Source of the DNA: Ruminococcus flavefaciens AE3010
GTDB lineage: Bacteria > Bacillota > Clostridia > Oscillospirales > Ruminococcaceae
Assembly (NCBI RefSeq): GCF_000526795.1
Contig: NZ_JAGT01000001.1
Location: 1,821,001 to 1,885,000, forward strand
Length of the DNA: 64,000 nt
Direction: 5' to 3'
This document shows, in pieces, positions 52,637-61,805 of this stretch (positions within the stretch are counted from its first letter, which is position 1; each line of letters opens with the position of its first letter). The notes beneath the pieces were generated by a model, which made no database searches, was not told the DNA's origin, and saw only the letters and a program-made list of their open reading frames with translations. The translations under genes were made by a program, and so were the position numbers.

Positions 52637-53812
52637 TTATTCAAATTCGTTGAAATGATCTTCCAGTGATTTGTAAATGTCATCTGAACCCTCGGCTAAA
52701 ATGCTGTCGAGAGCCTTTTTGTATATGTCGGTATTGTAATGTGGTTCGATGTCGTAGTCATTCGTGTAGCCGAGATCAACGATAGTATCTTTAAGTGTGA
52801 GTGTACCCTTCTTGTCAGGATCGGGACTGGACACGCTGTATCCGCCGTATACCTCAGTGTTGATGAAGTCCTCGTCGATATCGATGTACTTCTTGACGTC
52901 CTTGATAGTTTTGTCGTGGTCGGACTGTGTAAAGTGGTATGCCTTGATGAATGCGCGTTCAATTGCTATGAATGTATTGGGAGTGCTGCTGAGAGCGGCA
53001 GTCTTTGCGACCTGACGGCAGCATGGCTGGTTCTCCAGAGCCTTTTCGTGTGCGCAGTAGTATACTACCTTGTAGCCCTGTGACTTAGCCAGCGAAGCAT
53101 ATGGCGAGTAAACGGAAGCCGCGTCGATACCACTGTTGAGTAGAGCTGCATAAGCGTCCTTCTGGCTGTCGAAGTAAACGATGTTCACCTTGTCATCGCC
53201 CTCACCGATCTCGATATGTGCATTTTTCAGCAGTATCTGGAGCTCTGCGTCCTGAACGCTGTTCTTGACTGAAGCGACATTTCTGCCCTTGAGGACTTCC
53301 ACGCCTGCCTCGTCCTTGTCAGTATATTCAGACTTGATAACATAGCCGTGACCATTTGTCATTGCGCCGCCGAAGATAGATACCTCATGTCCCTGACTCT
53401 GGAAAGTAAGTGTAGGAACTGAGCCAATGAAAGCAACATCGAGCTTATCGGATTCGATACCGTTTATGAGCTCGGAAGCGCTTGAAAACTGTGTGAGAGT
53501 AACACTAAGTCCCTCTTCCTTGAAGTAGCCCTCTTCTGCTGCAACGAATGCGAGGAGATGTGCTGTTGAGTTCAGATAGCCGATGTTGATGTCGGTCTTT
53601 TCGGGAGCTCCTATTTCGACCTTAGCTGCTTCTGTTGAAGCTTCCGAAGTTCCTTCTTCTGCTGCACCGTCAGTTGTATTCTCAGCTGTTGTGGTGCTTG
53701 CTGTAGTGGGTTCGCTCTTTTCCGAGGAGCTGAACTGGTTGAGTCCCGAGCAGCCTGTAAACAGTGCCGCAGCGGCAATTACGGATATAAACTTTAATCT
53801 GTTATTTTTCAT
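52637..53812 (-). CDS. ABC-type substrate-binding lipoprotein, SsuA/NMT1-like
   Basis: About 391 residues from ATG 53812 (AAAGGTG upstream; the GTG at 53821 lies within that site). A lipobox (LFTGC) is followed by a Ser/Thr/Glu spacer (about 25-68) and a periplasmic-binding fold of the sulfonate/nitrate/taurine class: INIGYLNSTAHLLAFVAAEE, YFKEEGLSV, SSASELINGIESDKLDVAFI and GSVPTL. Two adjacent cysteines occur in NQPCCRQVAKT. No permease or ATPase gene is adjacent, so the substrate cannot be read from context. A sulfur compound would fit the nearby thiol genes. Confidence 0.85.
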   Translation of the reverse strand: MKNNRLKFISVIAAAALFTGCSGLNQFSSSEKSEPTTASTTTAENTTDGAAEEGTSEASTEAAKVEIGAPEKTDINIGYLNSTAHLLAFVAAEEGYFKEEGLSVTLTQFSSASELINGIESDKLDVAFIGSVPTLTFQSQGHEVSIFGGAMTNGHGYVIKSEYTDKDEAGVEVLKGRNVASVKNSVQDAELQILLKNAHIEIGEGDDKVNIVYFDSQKDAYAALLNSGIDAASVYSPYASLAKSQGYKVVYYCAHEKALENQPCCRQVAKTAALSSTPNTFIAIERAFIKAYHFTQSDHDKTIKDVKKYIDIDEDFINTEVYGGYSVSSPDPDKKGTLTLKDTIVDLGYTNDYDIEPHYNTDIYKKALDSILAEGSDDIYKSLEDHFNEFE

Positions 53813-54115
53813 TTTCGTCACCTTTTAACCTTTTCTTTCTTTTTATTATTTTTTCATCATCTCATTATTGTCAGGCACAACATCGCATTCGCATTGTGCT
53901 TAAAATGAATAGTGTATCTCTCATTATCATCACCTCTTGTCTTTTCTCTGCATTTATCATATCATACGGAAGTCGGGTTGTCCAATACATGAAATGCATT
54001 AGCGTTAATAGGAAAAACGTATATACGAAAAGCTTGAAAAAATAATAATGATATAATAATCGTATTTATTTGGTTCGGGCGCTTTTTATCAGAATAATCT
54101 ATAACAGATCATCAA

Positions 54116-54364
54116 TTATTTGAATTGGACAACTGCGCAAATATATGAGATAATTAGCCATATCAACACGATAATGAGAATACAATTGCCTGCGGAGTAA
54201 TTTGTAAACTTACTCATATATCGCAGGCATTTTTTGTAGCTGTCCGACTCGAAAACAGCCTTAACGCCGTCATCGATCTTTTGAAATAAGTTCTGCACTT
54301 CCTCACGCTTCTCAACCTTATATTCAGCTCTCTGCTGCGGCGTGAGCTTTTTCTTCCATGCCGT
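54116..54364 (-). pseudogene. truncated ArdC N-terminal domain, start codon mutated
   Basis: The frame AWKKKLTPQQRAEYKVEKRE, DDGVKAVFESDSYKKCLRYM and SKFTNYS is the N-terminal ssDNA-binding part of ArdC-like anti-restriction proteins carried by mobile elements. At the expected start, behind a GGAGG, the codon reads ACG (54364-54362) instead of ATG. After FTNYSAGNCIL it turns into an unrelated hydrophobic tail. It is a remnant of a conjugative or integrative element. Confidence 0.75.
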
Positions 54365-54630
54365 ATTATCGACCTCCAATCACTAAAAAAAGTATCTATA
54401 TATGCAAAAAAGCCGACCTTGTATAGCTCTCTGTGAGGAACCAACAAAATCGGCTTTGAAATCGGTTGAAAATTCTATATTCGGTTTTTGCTGTTTTCGG
54501 GGATTTTCCGTACTTTTATTCCTAGCTGCCTTTGTAGCAGCTCTCAAAACGCCTTTTGTCGCGTTCGAGTCGTATTTTTACGTTTTGGGATCTATGGTAA
54601 CACTAAAAAAATATTCTCCCTTTTTAACGC

Positions 54631-54658
54631 AAAAGCTCCCGAAAATTCGGGAGCTTTT
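54631..54658. terminator. strong bidirectional hairpin
   Basis: AAAAGCTCCCGA pairs with TCGGGAGCTTTT (loop AAAT). Confidence 0.75.
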
Positions 54659-54687
54659 GGCTGGGGATCTATATTGTAACATAGATA

Positions 54688-54722
54688 TGGAGCTTGTGAC
54701 GGGACTCAAACCTGCGAACTCA
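54688..54722 (-). pseudogene. tRNA 3'-end-like fragment
   Basis: On the minus strand GCAGG-TTTGAGT-CCCGT forms a T-arm with one mismatch, followed by seven bases (CACAAGC), one base and CCA, exactly the spacing of a tRNA 3' end. The rest of a tRNA is missing. Such scraps are typical of attachment sites of integrative elements. Confidence 0.4.
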
Positions 54723-54738
54723 GATCATAATAAAGAGA

Positions 54739-54766
54739 GAATCCCGATACAAATGTATCGGGATTC
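54739..54766. terminator. strong bidirectional hairpin
   Basis: GAATCCCGATAC pairs with GTATCGGGATTC (loop AAAT). T-runs are weak. Confidence 0.5.
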
Positions 54767-54887
54767 GTTATCCTATTCGATCGTTTTAAGCCTTTCTGCG
54801 TTAAGAACATCTTACATCAGAAAGGTTTTCCCGATGATCCCATATAAAGTTTCTGTATAGTTATCACGGTTAATCCTGTGACTGTTT

Positions 54888-57434
54888 TTATTTCGATATA
54901 ACGAGCCTGCGCATGAGACACAGGTCAAAGGAGTCTATCCTGTTGTCCTTGCAGAGGTCGCCCTTTTCCCAGTCGGCAAGCTCGCCCTTTCCGAGTATGA
55001 ATTGCTGCATGACAACAAGGTCTGCCACGGAGAGCTCCCCGTCGCCGTTCACATCGCCCTTTACCTCAGTCTTGGGAGCAGCTGTGCCGCTTATCTCCGA
55101 CTCCGTAAGTGCACATTTGTATATCTTTATGTTGTCGATGCTTCCCTTGAAGCAGGTATCGTCAGCATAGTAGGACTTGCCGATATAGCAGCTGGTCCCC
55201 GAGCCCATATCAGCTATCTGACCGTGAGTTTCGGTGGTATACATAGTCTCAATGCCGTCGATATAGACCTTGGTATCAGCTCCGTTTACAACAAGTGTGT
55301 AGTTGTGCCATTTTGTGCCGTCAATGTCCAGGACCAGCTCGGTCTCATCGCGCCATGAATCCGTAGTGGCAGCAAATCTGAAAATATCCTTTGCAACTCG
55401 GAAGAACACATACTTCTCATCGTTCTTTCCTGCGGCAAAGGTGAAGAAATTGCCCTCGGATTCCGACTTTATATCCATGCTTATGGTATAGTCCCGCAGC
55501 CCGTCAAGCATACCCGTGGGGAATTCTCCGTAGGTATCGTCGCTGCCGTCAAGATAAAGTACATTGCCCTTTTCGCTGTCCTGCTTTACGGAAGCTCCGC
55601 CGTTAAGGCTGAGATTGCCTGTGCCGCCCTCAAAGTCTATATCCACATAGGGCTTGGGCTTCTCGCAGCTGCTTACGGGAGTTCCGAATATTTTCATCTC
55701 GTACACTGTAGGAGTGTACCAGTTATTGTTGGGATTGTTCTGGAGAGTTGCATTCTGAACATTGAGCCTTACATACCGAGCCTTTCCCGACAGCATATCA
55801 CTGTTGAAGCCGTAGGTCTTGGTGACCGCTTCGCTGTTCTTGTCTGTATGGTCAAGGAGCTTCGTCCAGTTCACGCCGTCAAGGCTTCCCTCGACGGTAT
55901 AGGTGTAGTAGCCCTCAGAACCCTTGCATATATACCACGAGGTCTGGATATTTGCGAGCTCGCATACCCTTTCAAGGTCTACCTGCAAATAGAAGGGCCA
56001 TTTCTTGTAGTCGCCTATGGCTGCAAAGGAGCTCTGATATGAGCCGTCAACGGCTTTGGCAGATGAGTTTCCGCCCTTTGCTGCCAGCGATGAAGAAGCA
56101 GGTCTGTCCTGAGACAGAAGCTCTCCCTGCTGAACGGGGAACAGGTCTCCCGTAGAGGTGTTATATTTGAAATAGGGATAGTAGTCGTAGAACGCAAAGC
56201 CCTTGTCGAAATACAGCGGACACAGTGTAGTTCCGCTGGTGGACGAGGCTCTCAGCCAGCGGTATGCGTGCATGAGGTAGTTCTTGTCCTGCATATTCAC
56301 TATCCAGCCCGACTGTGACGAGAATGTGGAGCTGTTGCCGATACTGCGGAGGTCGCTCCATTTGCCTGCAATATCCTTGGTAACGCTGTACGCGCCGCTG
56401 CTGGGGTACCAGCCTGCCGCCTGCGACGTGAACAGGAAGTAGTAGCCGTCCTTTTTGACAAGGTTGGGAAACTCGCGGTACTGGTCCTCAAAAAGGGTCG
56501 TGACTACCTCGGTGACATCGCTGTAGTCATCGTTCATTCGGAAGATATACATGGTGGCATTAGCCCCCTGCCCCTCCTTGTTTGCGGCGGCGATGAGATA
56601 GCCTGCTCCGTCGTCATCGAAGAATATGGCCATATCACGAACCTGTATCCCAAGGGGATTGTACACATGATGCACCGTGAACTGTCCTCCGGGAGTACCC
56701 GTGATCACAAGTGCCTTTCCGTCGCTGTAGCCGCTGGGCTTCTCCCAGTGCGCCCACACTACGACCTTATTCTTCTCGGGGATATAGTCTATATGCACCG
56801 ACTCTATTTTGCAGCTTGCAAGTGCGGAATTCTGGTTGCTGTCGGCTACATTTTTCTCATTGCCGAAGTGTACACCGTCGCTTGAAGCAGTTTCCGCAAG
56901 GTAGATATCGTCCTTGCCTGTATGCTTTTTCAGAGAGTAGCTGTAGTAGGTATTCCCCACCTTGTAGCCGCTTGTTTCATAAACGAGATTGCTGCCCTTC
57001 TGATTATCATAGTTGCTCAGTCCCGAGGGCAGTTCACAGGGTGTCAGGGACTTCACCGACGAGAAGCTTTCCCTGCCCTGTGATATGACCTTTAGCTGAT
57101 AATAGTAGGTGGTTCCCGACTTCATGTCGTCGTCCTCATAGGAAGTACCGCTTCCCTCATAAACGGGCACAAAGCCGTCCTCAGGCGATGTTGAGCGGTA
57201 GAGAGTATAGCTGTCCGCAGAGAGCGTAGTCGCCCATTGAAGTGCGGCGTGATCTGCGCTTTTCCCGTCGGCAACACAGAAAAGATTTCCCACAAGTCCC
57301 ACATCATCGGACACAACACTTGAAGCCGATACTGCAAAGGCTGGTCTTACTCTGCCGAAGCTGCCTGCGGTGAGTATCATTGCACCGCTGCACATCACAG
57401 CGGCAGCACGTTTTAATAATCCTGTTTTAAACAT
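54888..57434 (-). CDS. cellulosomal GH43 enzyme: Fn3 - GH43 - CBM32 - LamG - dockerin
   Basis: An 848-residue protein with a signal peptide (about 1-35). An Fn3-like domain (about 45-135: AALQWATTLSADSYTLYRS) precedes a five-bladed GH43-type propeller (about 145-450: IDYIPEKNKVVVWAHWE, VRDMAIFFDDDGAGYLI, REFPNLVKKDGYYFLFTS). The SRDM-like DMAIFFDDDG block recalls exo-beta-1,3-galactanases (GH43_24). Then an F5/8-type CBM32 (about 455-595), a LamG/concanavalin-like domain (about 605-775) and a dockerin (GDVNGDGELSVADLVVMQQ). It probably trims arabinogalactan or related side chains. AAAGGAG precedes the ATG. Confidence 0.82.
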   Translation of the reverse strand: MFKTGLLKRAAAVMCSGAMILTAGSFGRVRPAFAVSASSVVSDDVGLVGNLFCVADGKSADHAALQWATTLSADSYTLYRSTSPEDGFVPVYEGSGTSYEDDDMKSGTTYYYQLKVISQGRESFSSVKSLTPCELPSGLSNYDNQKGSNLVYETSGYKVGNTYYSYSLKKHTGKDDIYLAETASSDGVHFGNEKNVADSNQNSALASCKIESVHIDYIPEKNKVVVWAHWEKPSGYSDGKALVITGTPGGQFTVHHVYNPLGIQVRDMAIFFDDDGAGYLIAAANKEGQGANATMYIFRMNDDYSDVTEVVTTLFEDQYREFPNLVKKDGYYFLFTSQAAGWYPSSGAYSVTKDIAGKWSDLRSIGNSSTFSSQSGWIVNMQDKNYLMHAYRWLRASSTSGTTLCPLYFDKGFAFYDYYPYFKYNTSTGDLFPVQQGELLSQDRPASSSLAAKGGNSSAKAVDGSYQSSFAAIGDYKKWPFYLQVDLERVCELANIQTSWYICKGSEGYYTYTVEGSLDGVNWTKLLDHTDKNSEAVTKTYGFNSDMLSGKARYVRLNVQNATLQNNPNNNWYTPTVYEMKIFGTPVSSCEKPKPYVDIDFEGGTGNLSLNGGASVKQDSEKGNVLYLDGSDDTYGEFPTGMLDGLRDYTISMDIKSESEGNFFTFAAGKNDEKYVFFRVAKDIFRFAATTDSWRDETELVLDIDGTKWHNYTLVVNGADTKVYIDGIETMYTTETHGQIADMGSGTSCYIGKSYYADDTCFKGSIDNIKIYKCALTESEISGTAAPKTEVKGDVNGDGELSVADLVVMQQFILGKGELADWEKGDLCKDNRIDSFDLCLMRRLVISK

Positions 57435-57592
57435 TGTTTCACTCCTTTTTCAGATAATGTCTGTCAAGCATATTATATCATGACAGGCTGTGTATTGCAA
57501 GAAGATAAGCATTTTTTCGGCAGATGTTTTTGTTCATACGGGCTATCACAGCAAAAAAGCATATGTCCGCTTGAGGGAGCATCTGCCTTTTT

Positions 57593-58468
57593 TCATAATC
57601 CGATACTTATTATGAGCTGTCCACCGCTGTATTCCGCGTTTATTTTCCCACCCATGCGCTCCACCAGAGTCCTCGCTATGGACAGTCCCAGACCTGTGGA
57701 ATGGTGAGCGGCTTCAACGGTATAGAAACGGTCAAAGAGCTGCTCCACATCTATTGCGGACAGCTCCTCAGCTCTGTTTGCAAATGTTATTATACCCGAA
57801 TCGGACAGAGTTATATGAAGATCGCCGTCGCTGTACTTCACAGCGTTGTTCAGCAGATTGGAGAACACCCTTGACAGTGACGCTTTGTTGACGCTGCGAA
57901 GGATACGCTGCTCGGTCAGTTCTATCCTCGGCTCAATGCCGCGGCTTTTTAGAGCAGGATAAAAGCTGCTGATACTCTCCGCAAGGAGCTGATTCACAAA
58001 GACCTCCTCACGCTCCATATCAGTATCGCCTGTGGCTATGACCGAGTAGCTGAACAGCTCCTCTGTGAGCTGCTTCATCATGTCGGCACGCTCCCTTATT
58101 ATGGCAAGATAGCGCTCCTGCTTTTCGGGAGCGCTGTTTTTCTGCATAATGTCAAGATAGCCGCATATTGCCGTCAGCGGAGTCCGAAGGTCGTGAGAGA
58201 TATTGGTTATGGCAGTTTTCAGCTCCGTATTGCCCAGCTCATAACGAAGCTGCTCGTCACGGACCTCCTTCAGCCGTTTATTGATATCGTCAGCAAGCGA
58301 CCTCATATCCTTGTCGCGGCTGGAGATGCCTATCATTCCGTTGGTGTCTCCGTTTATTATCCTGTGCAGCTCCGCTGATATCTCCTTTGCGGACTTTTTC
58401 ATAAGGCAGACCTTGACCGTAAGGAATATTATAGCACAAGCCATTACAAAAAAGACCGCATACATCAA
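57593..58468 (-). CDS. sensor histidine kinase
   Basis: A 291-residue kinase with one N-terminal membrane helix and no sizeable extracellular part. The H-box NISHDLRTPLTAICGYLD (phosphorylated His), N-box NLLNNAVKYSDG, and G-boxes FDRFYTVEAAHHSTGLGLSI are complete. A short sensor next to an ABC transporter is typical of intramembrane-sensing kinases that respond through the transporter. Last gene of the four-gene operon, 10 bases after the permease. Confidence 0.92.
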   Translation of the reverse strand: MMYAVFFVMACAIIFLTVKVCLMKKSAKEISAELHRIINGDTNGMIGISSRDKDMRSLADDINKRLKEVRDEQLRYELGNTELKTAITNISHDLRTPLTAICGYLDIMQKNSAPEKQERYLAIIRERADMMKQLTEELFSYSVIATGDTDMEREEVFVNQLLAESISSFYPALKSRGIEPRIELTEQRILRSVNKASLSRVFSNLLNNAVKYSDGDLHITLSDSGIITFANRAEELSAIDVEQLFDRFYTVEAAHHSTGLGLSIARTLVERMGGKINAEYSGGQLIISIGL

Positions 58469-58478
58469 ATCGATTACC

Positions 58479-59201
58479 TCATTTCATATCGTGTTTTCTG
58501 AAATATACTATGGAAAGCATGAGCATTACCGCTCCTGCGGACAACGCGCACAGCACAGTCAGCCACGGTCTGTCGGGAGCAGTCAGTACACTGAGCGCCG
58601 ACAGCTGTCCCTGCGGGAAAAAGCGGAATATCATATCCGCAGCCTTGCTGTCATCAAGAGCTTCGCTGCCAAGAGTGGAGATCATCATCATGGAGAACTG
58701 CAATATGAACATTACCGCCACACTGCGGACGTCCTCAATGACAACACATATGAACAGACTCAGGAACATATTCGTGAATACAAGCACCAGCACCAGCAGC
58801 AGGTTCTCTGCGACTATGCCTGCTTTCAGCGCTGACAGGTCGTATGACATCAGAAAAGCAGAAGCAAATGCCGCTCCCTCATATACTGCAAAGAACAGCA
58901 CTGTCACAAGAGTAAAGCATACCGACCACGAAAGCAGTATATTAAGCCTGCTGTGACCGATAATGAGCTTGTTGCGGATAGCTCCGCTTGTGAATTCGGT
59001 TGATATGTTCAGAGCAAGTACAGCTCCTATGAAAAACGGCAGTATTACAAGTGCTCCGCTTTCGGGGATAGACGTGAAGACATTCTCCTCCCTGTTGAGG
59101 AATACGAACAGCAATGCAAGCAGAGACAGGGCTGCCATTCCGTAATACAGTGACTTTGCCTTGAATATCCTCGATATATCTGCATTAAGAAGTTTATTCA
59201 T
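58479..59201 (-). CDS. ABC-2 type permease
   Basis: A 240-residue protein with six membrane helices and the ABC-2 layout (MNKLLNADISRIFKAKSLYY start, ISTEFTSGAIRNKLI after the second helix). It overlaps the ATPase gene by 8 bases. With the ATPase it should form an exporter of a peptide or lipid-like compound, of the kind used for lantibiotic or bacitracin self-protection. Confidence 0.85.
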   Translation of the reverse strand: MNKLLNADISRIFKAKSLYYGMAALSLLALLFVFLNREENVFTSIPESGALVILPFFIGAVLALNISTEFTSGAIRNKLIIGHSRLNILLSWSVCFTLVTVLFFAVYEGAAFASAFLMSYDLSALKAGIVAENLLLVLVLVFTNMFLSLFICVVIEDVRSVAVMFILQFSMMMISTLGSEALDDSKAADMIFRFFPQGQLSALSVLTAPDRPWLTVLCALSAGAVMLMLSIVYFRKHDMK

Positions 59202-60108
59202 CGCTGCCGCCTCCTACAAGTGAAATAAAGAAGCCCTCAAGATTTTCATCATGCTCCGTGCAGCTCAGTATCTCGCTGCCCTCCTTTTCAAGAGCAGCCG
59301 CAAGCCTTGTGATATTGGGCTTGGCGTAAATGTCTATCCTGTCATCGTTTATTACCTTGTATTCAAGCTCCATCTCATCAAGAGCCCTTACCGCCGCGGA
59401 AGTGTCGGTAACGGTTATCCTTACACACTTGCGGCAGGCAGCTTCAAGCTCCTCAGCGCTCATCTCGCGGACGATACTGCCCTTGTCGATAAAGCCGTAA
59501 TGGGTTGCCAGCCTTGAAAGCTCGTCAAGGATATGGGACGAGATAAGAACAGTTATGCCCCTCTCCTTGTTCAGCTTTAGTATGAGCTCGCGCATCTCGA
59601 TTATGCCCTGTGGGTCAAGACCGTTTATAGGCTCGTCCAGTATGAGGAAATCGGGGTTGCCGCACATGGCTACTGCGATACCCAGTCTCTGGCGCATACC
59701 GAGAGAGAAGTCCTTAGCCCTTTTGCTGCCTGTGTTTTCAAGTCCCACCAGCTTCAGGAGCTCAGGTATACCGTCAAAGCTGGGCATACCAAGCAGTCTG
59801 TACTGATACTTCAGGTTATCCTGCGCCGTCATCTCGGGAAACAGGGACGGAGTTTCCACAACTGCGCCGATACGCTTCCGCGAGTCGGCAATTTCCGCGT
59901 CACTGCTTTTCACGCCGTATATCTCGATCTCGCCCTCCGTTGGGAACTGCATACCGCAGACAAGGCGTATCAGCGTGGTCTTGCCCGCGCCGTTCCTGCC
60001 CACAAATCCGTAGATAGAGCCCTTTGGCACACTCATGGTTATCCCGTTCAGCGCTTTGAAGTCCTTGTACTGCTTGCAAAGCCCATTCGTTTTCAGAACA
60101 TAGTCCAT
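59194..60108 (-). CDS. ABC transporter ATP-binding protein
   Basis: A 304-residue ATPase from ATG 60108 (AAAGGAGG upstream; the longer frame to 60147 has no site). Walker A GRNGAGKTTLIR, signature FSLGMRQRLGIA, Walker B FLILDEPINGLDP and the switch His in LISSHILDEL are present, with a C-terminal extension of the drug/lantibiotic exporter type (CcmA-like). It works with the permease encoded next. Confidence 0.93.
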   Translation of the reverse strand: MDYVLKTNGLCKQYKDFKALNGITMSVPKGSIYGFVGRNGAGKTTLIRLVCGMQFPTEGEIEIYGVKSSDAEIADSRKRIGAVVETPSLFPEMTAQDNLKYQYRLLGMPSFDGIPELLKLVGLENTGSKRAKDFSLGMRQRLGIAVAMCGNPDFLILDEPINGLDPQGIIEMRELILKLNKERGITVLISSHILDELSRLATHYGFIDKGSIVREMSAEELEAACRKCVRITVTDTSAAVRALDEMELEYKVINDDRIDIYAKPNITRLAAALEKEGSEILSCTEHDENLEGFFISLVGGGSDE

Positions 60109-60189
60109 ATAATGACCTCCTTTTTGTTTCTGAAAACAGTATATCACATAATAGTTAAGAAATCGGTTAAGAAAAGAGTTAAGATACGG

Positions 60190-60858
60190 TTAAGATTTTT
60201 CCGTCAGCATAAAGCCTATGCCCCACACCGATGATATGTAGTCCCTGCCGATAACGGCTTTCAGCTTTCGTCTTAGGTTATGTATATGTATTTTCAGAGA
60301 GTCCTCGGTGCAGTCGGGGGTATCATCGCTGATGCGCTCCAGTATGGTAAGCTTTGCCACCACCTGCTCGGGATTCTGCATGAGAAGCTTCAATATGGCA
60401 TATTCCGTTCTTGTGAGCTTTATCTCAGCGCCATTCACCTCTGCGGTGTGAGTATCGGTGTCCAGAGCTATCTCACCAAAGCTCAGCAAAGACTTGCCGC
60501 CATTTGCGCTGCCCTTCCTGAGCTGGACCGCGATACGGGCAAGGAGCTCCTGCATATCAAAGGGCTTGGTGATATAGTCAGCCGCGCCGCCGAGGAGAAG
60601 CTCCACTTTATCGGTGATATCAGCCTTTGCGCTCACTATTATAACAGGGATATCCTTTATCTGCGGAAGGAGCTTTTCTCCAGTTATCCCCGGGAGCATA
60701 AGATCAAGGAGTATGAGATCGGGCTTTTCCTTTGACAGGAGCATGAGAGCTTCCGTCCCCGAATACGCCGCAGACACGGTATAGCCCTCTGCCGTAAGGG
60801 CTTCCGAAAGCATCCCGCTGATATGTTCATCGTCATCTATTATAAGAATATTGGACAT
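60190..60858 (-). CDS. OmpR-family response regulator
   Basis: A 222-residue two-domain regulator: receiver (about 1-115) with acidic pair DDDEH, phospho-acceptor Asp in LILLDLMLPG and Lys in YITKPFD; and a winged-helix DNA-binding domain (about 130-220, LTRTEYAILKLLMQNPEQVV, VWGIGFML). First gene of the operon with the ABC transporter and kinase, which it probably autoregulates. Confidence 0.93.
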   Translation of the reverse strand: MSNILIIDDDEHISGMLSEALTAEGYTVSAAYSGTEALMLLSKEKPDLILLDLMLPGITGEKLLPQIKDIPVIIVSAKADITDKVELLLGGAADYITKPFDMQELLARIAVQLRKGSANGGKSLLSFGEIALDTDTHTAEVNGAEIKLTRTEYAILKLLMQNPEQVVAKLTILERISDDTPDCTEDSLKIHIHNLRRKLKAVIGRDYISSVWGIGFMLTEKS

Positions 60859-61061
60859 TTTTCCACCTCGGTGCTTTTTTATCTATTATAGCATTTCTTT
60901 TATCCCAAAGCAAGGGCAGACCCTCTGCTTTCCTGCTCTCCACTATTATAATGAAAGAGCTCACTGAAAAAGGAACTGCTGATTGTATATTCTGACGTTT
61001 TGCACTGTAAAAACTTACAAATCGACCTATAAAATTTTGTTTATATTTTTTTTGATATTTC

Positions 61062-61090
61062 TTGATATAAAATATAACTTGTGTTATAAT
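61062..61090 (+). promoter_or_regulatory. promoter of the signal peptidase gene
   Basis: TTGATA (61062-61067), 17 bases, TATAAT (61085-61090), 43 bases before the start. Confidence 0.6.
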
Positions 61091-61133
61091 TATTACAGAT
61101 TGTAATTCATTTTTGACAAAGGCGGTATAAAAA

Positions 61134-61769
61134 ATGTCAAAAAAAGAATTCGGCGATCTGAATAAACGAGAGCTCGTTGACCTCGTTTATACAATGATGA
61201 ATGCCGACGAAGAAAAAAGTTCGGAGCTTCCGCCTGTTGAGCAAGTCGCAGCAGAACGTGTAAAGCTTGATAACAAGGCTAAATTCCGACGAATACTGAA
61301 AAGTACCGTTTCCGCACTTCTTGTGGTAGCTGCCACAGCAGTATTGATATCAATGCTCTTTCTTCCCGTCATACAAGTATCGGGAGACAGCATGCAGCCC
61401 ACACTTAACAGCGGAGATATTATACTACTTGTAAAAACAAAGCATTTTTCTACAGGTGAACTATGCTGCGTCTCATGGCAGAACAAGCTTCTGCTCAAAC
61501 GCGTCATAGGACTTCCGGGGGATAATATAAATATAGATGAAAAAGGAAATGTTTTTCTTAACGGAGAGCTTCTCGACGAGCCCTACGTAACAGACAAGTC
61601 CCTCGGTGAATGTGATATAGATCTTCCGTATACCGTTCCCGAGGACAAGCTCTTTGTTATGGGCGATCAGCGTGAGACCTCGGTGGACAGCCGCAGTTCA
61701 GCTGTAGGCTGTATAGACTACGATCAGATGGTGGGCAGATACCTTTTCAGGATATGGTCCGCTGACTAA
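61134..61769 (+). CDS. lepB: signal peptidase I
   Basis: A 211-residue type I signal peptidase with a cytosolic charged N-terminus (about 1-55), one membrane helix (about 62-82) and an outer catalytic domain: Ser in SGDSMQPTL, Lys in LLLKRVIGLPGD, and the MGDQRETSVDSRS box. It cleaves signal peptides after export. It lies 36 bases upstream of a large secreted protein gene, which suggests a dedicated peptidase, although it could serve general secretion. Confidence 0.92.
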   Translation: MSKKEFGDLNKRELVDLVYTMMNADEEKSSELPPVEQVAAERVKLDNKAKFRRILKSTVSALLVVAATAVLISMLFLPVIQVSGDSMQPTLNSGDIILLVKTKHFSTGELCCVSWQNKLLLKRVIGLPGDNINIDEKGNVFLNGELLDEPYVTDKSLGECDIDLPYTVPEDKLFVMGDQRETSVDSRSSAVGCIDYDQMVGRYLFRIWSAD

Positions 61770-61805
61770 ACTTATATTTAGTTTAATTAAGAAGGGGGGG
61801 TGCAT

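Larger units (their letters stand above)
54380..54887. other. non-coding region with hairpins, likely element debris
   Basis: About 500 bases without a convincing gene. It contains two strong hairpins (54631-54658 and 54739-54766), a tRNA 3'-end-like piece (54688-54722) and an imperfect repeat GGGATCTAT..GTAACA (54588-54604 and 54664-54681). Confidence 0.5.

Noticed and set aside
54402..54860. 152-codon + strand frame after the ArdC remnant
   Set aside because: It spans two terminator-like hairpins and the tRNA-like scrap, and its product has no sensible composition or start signal.
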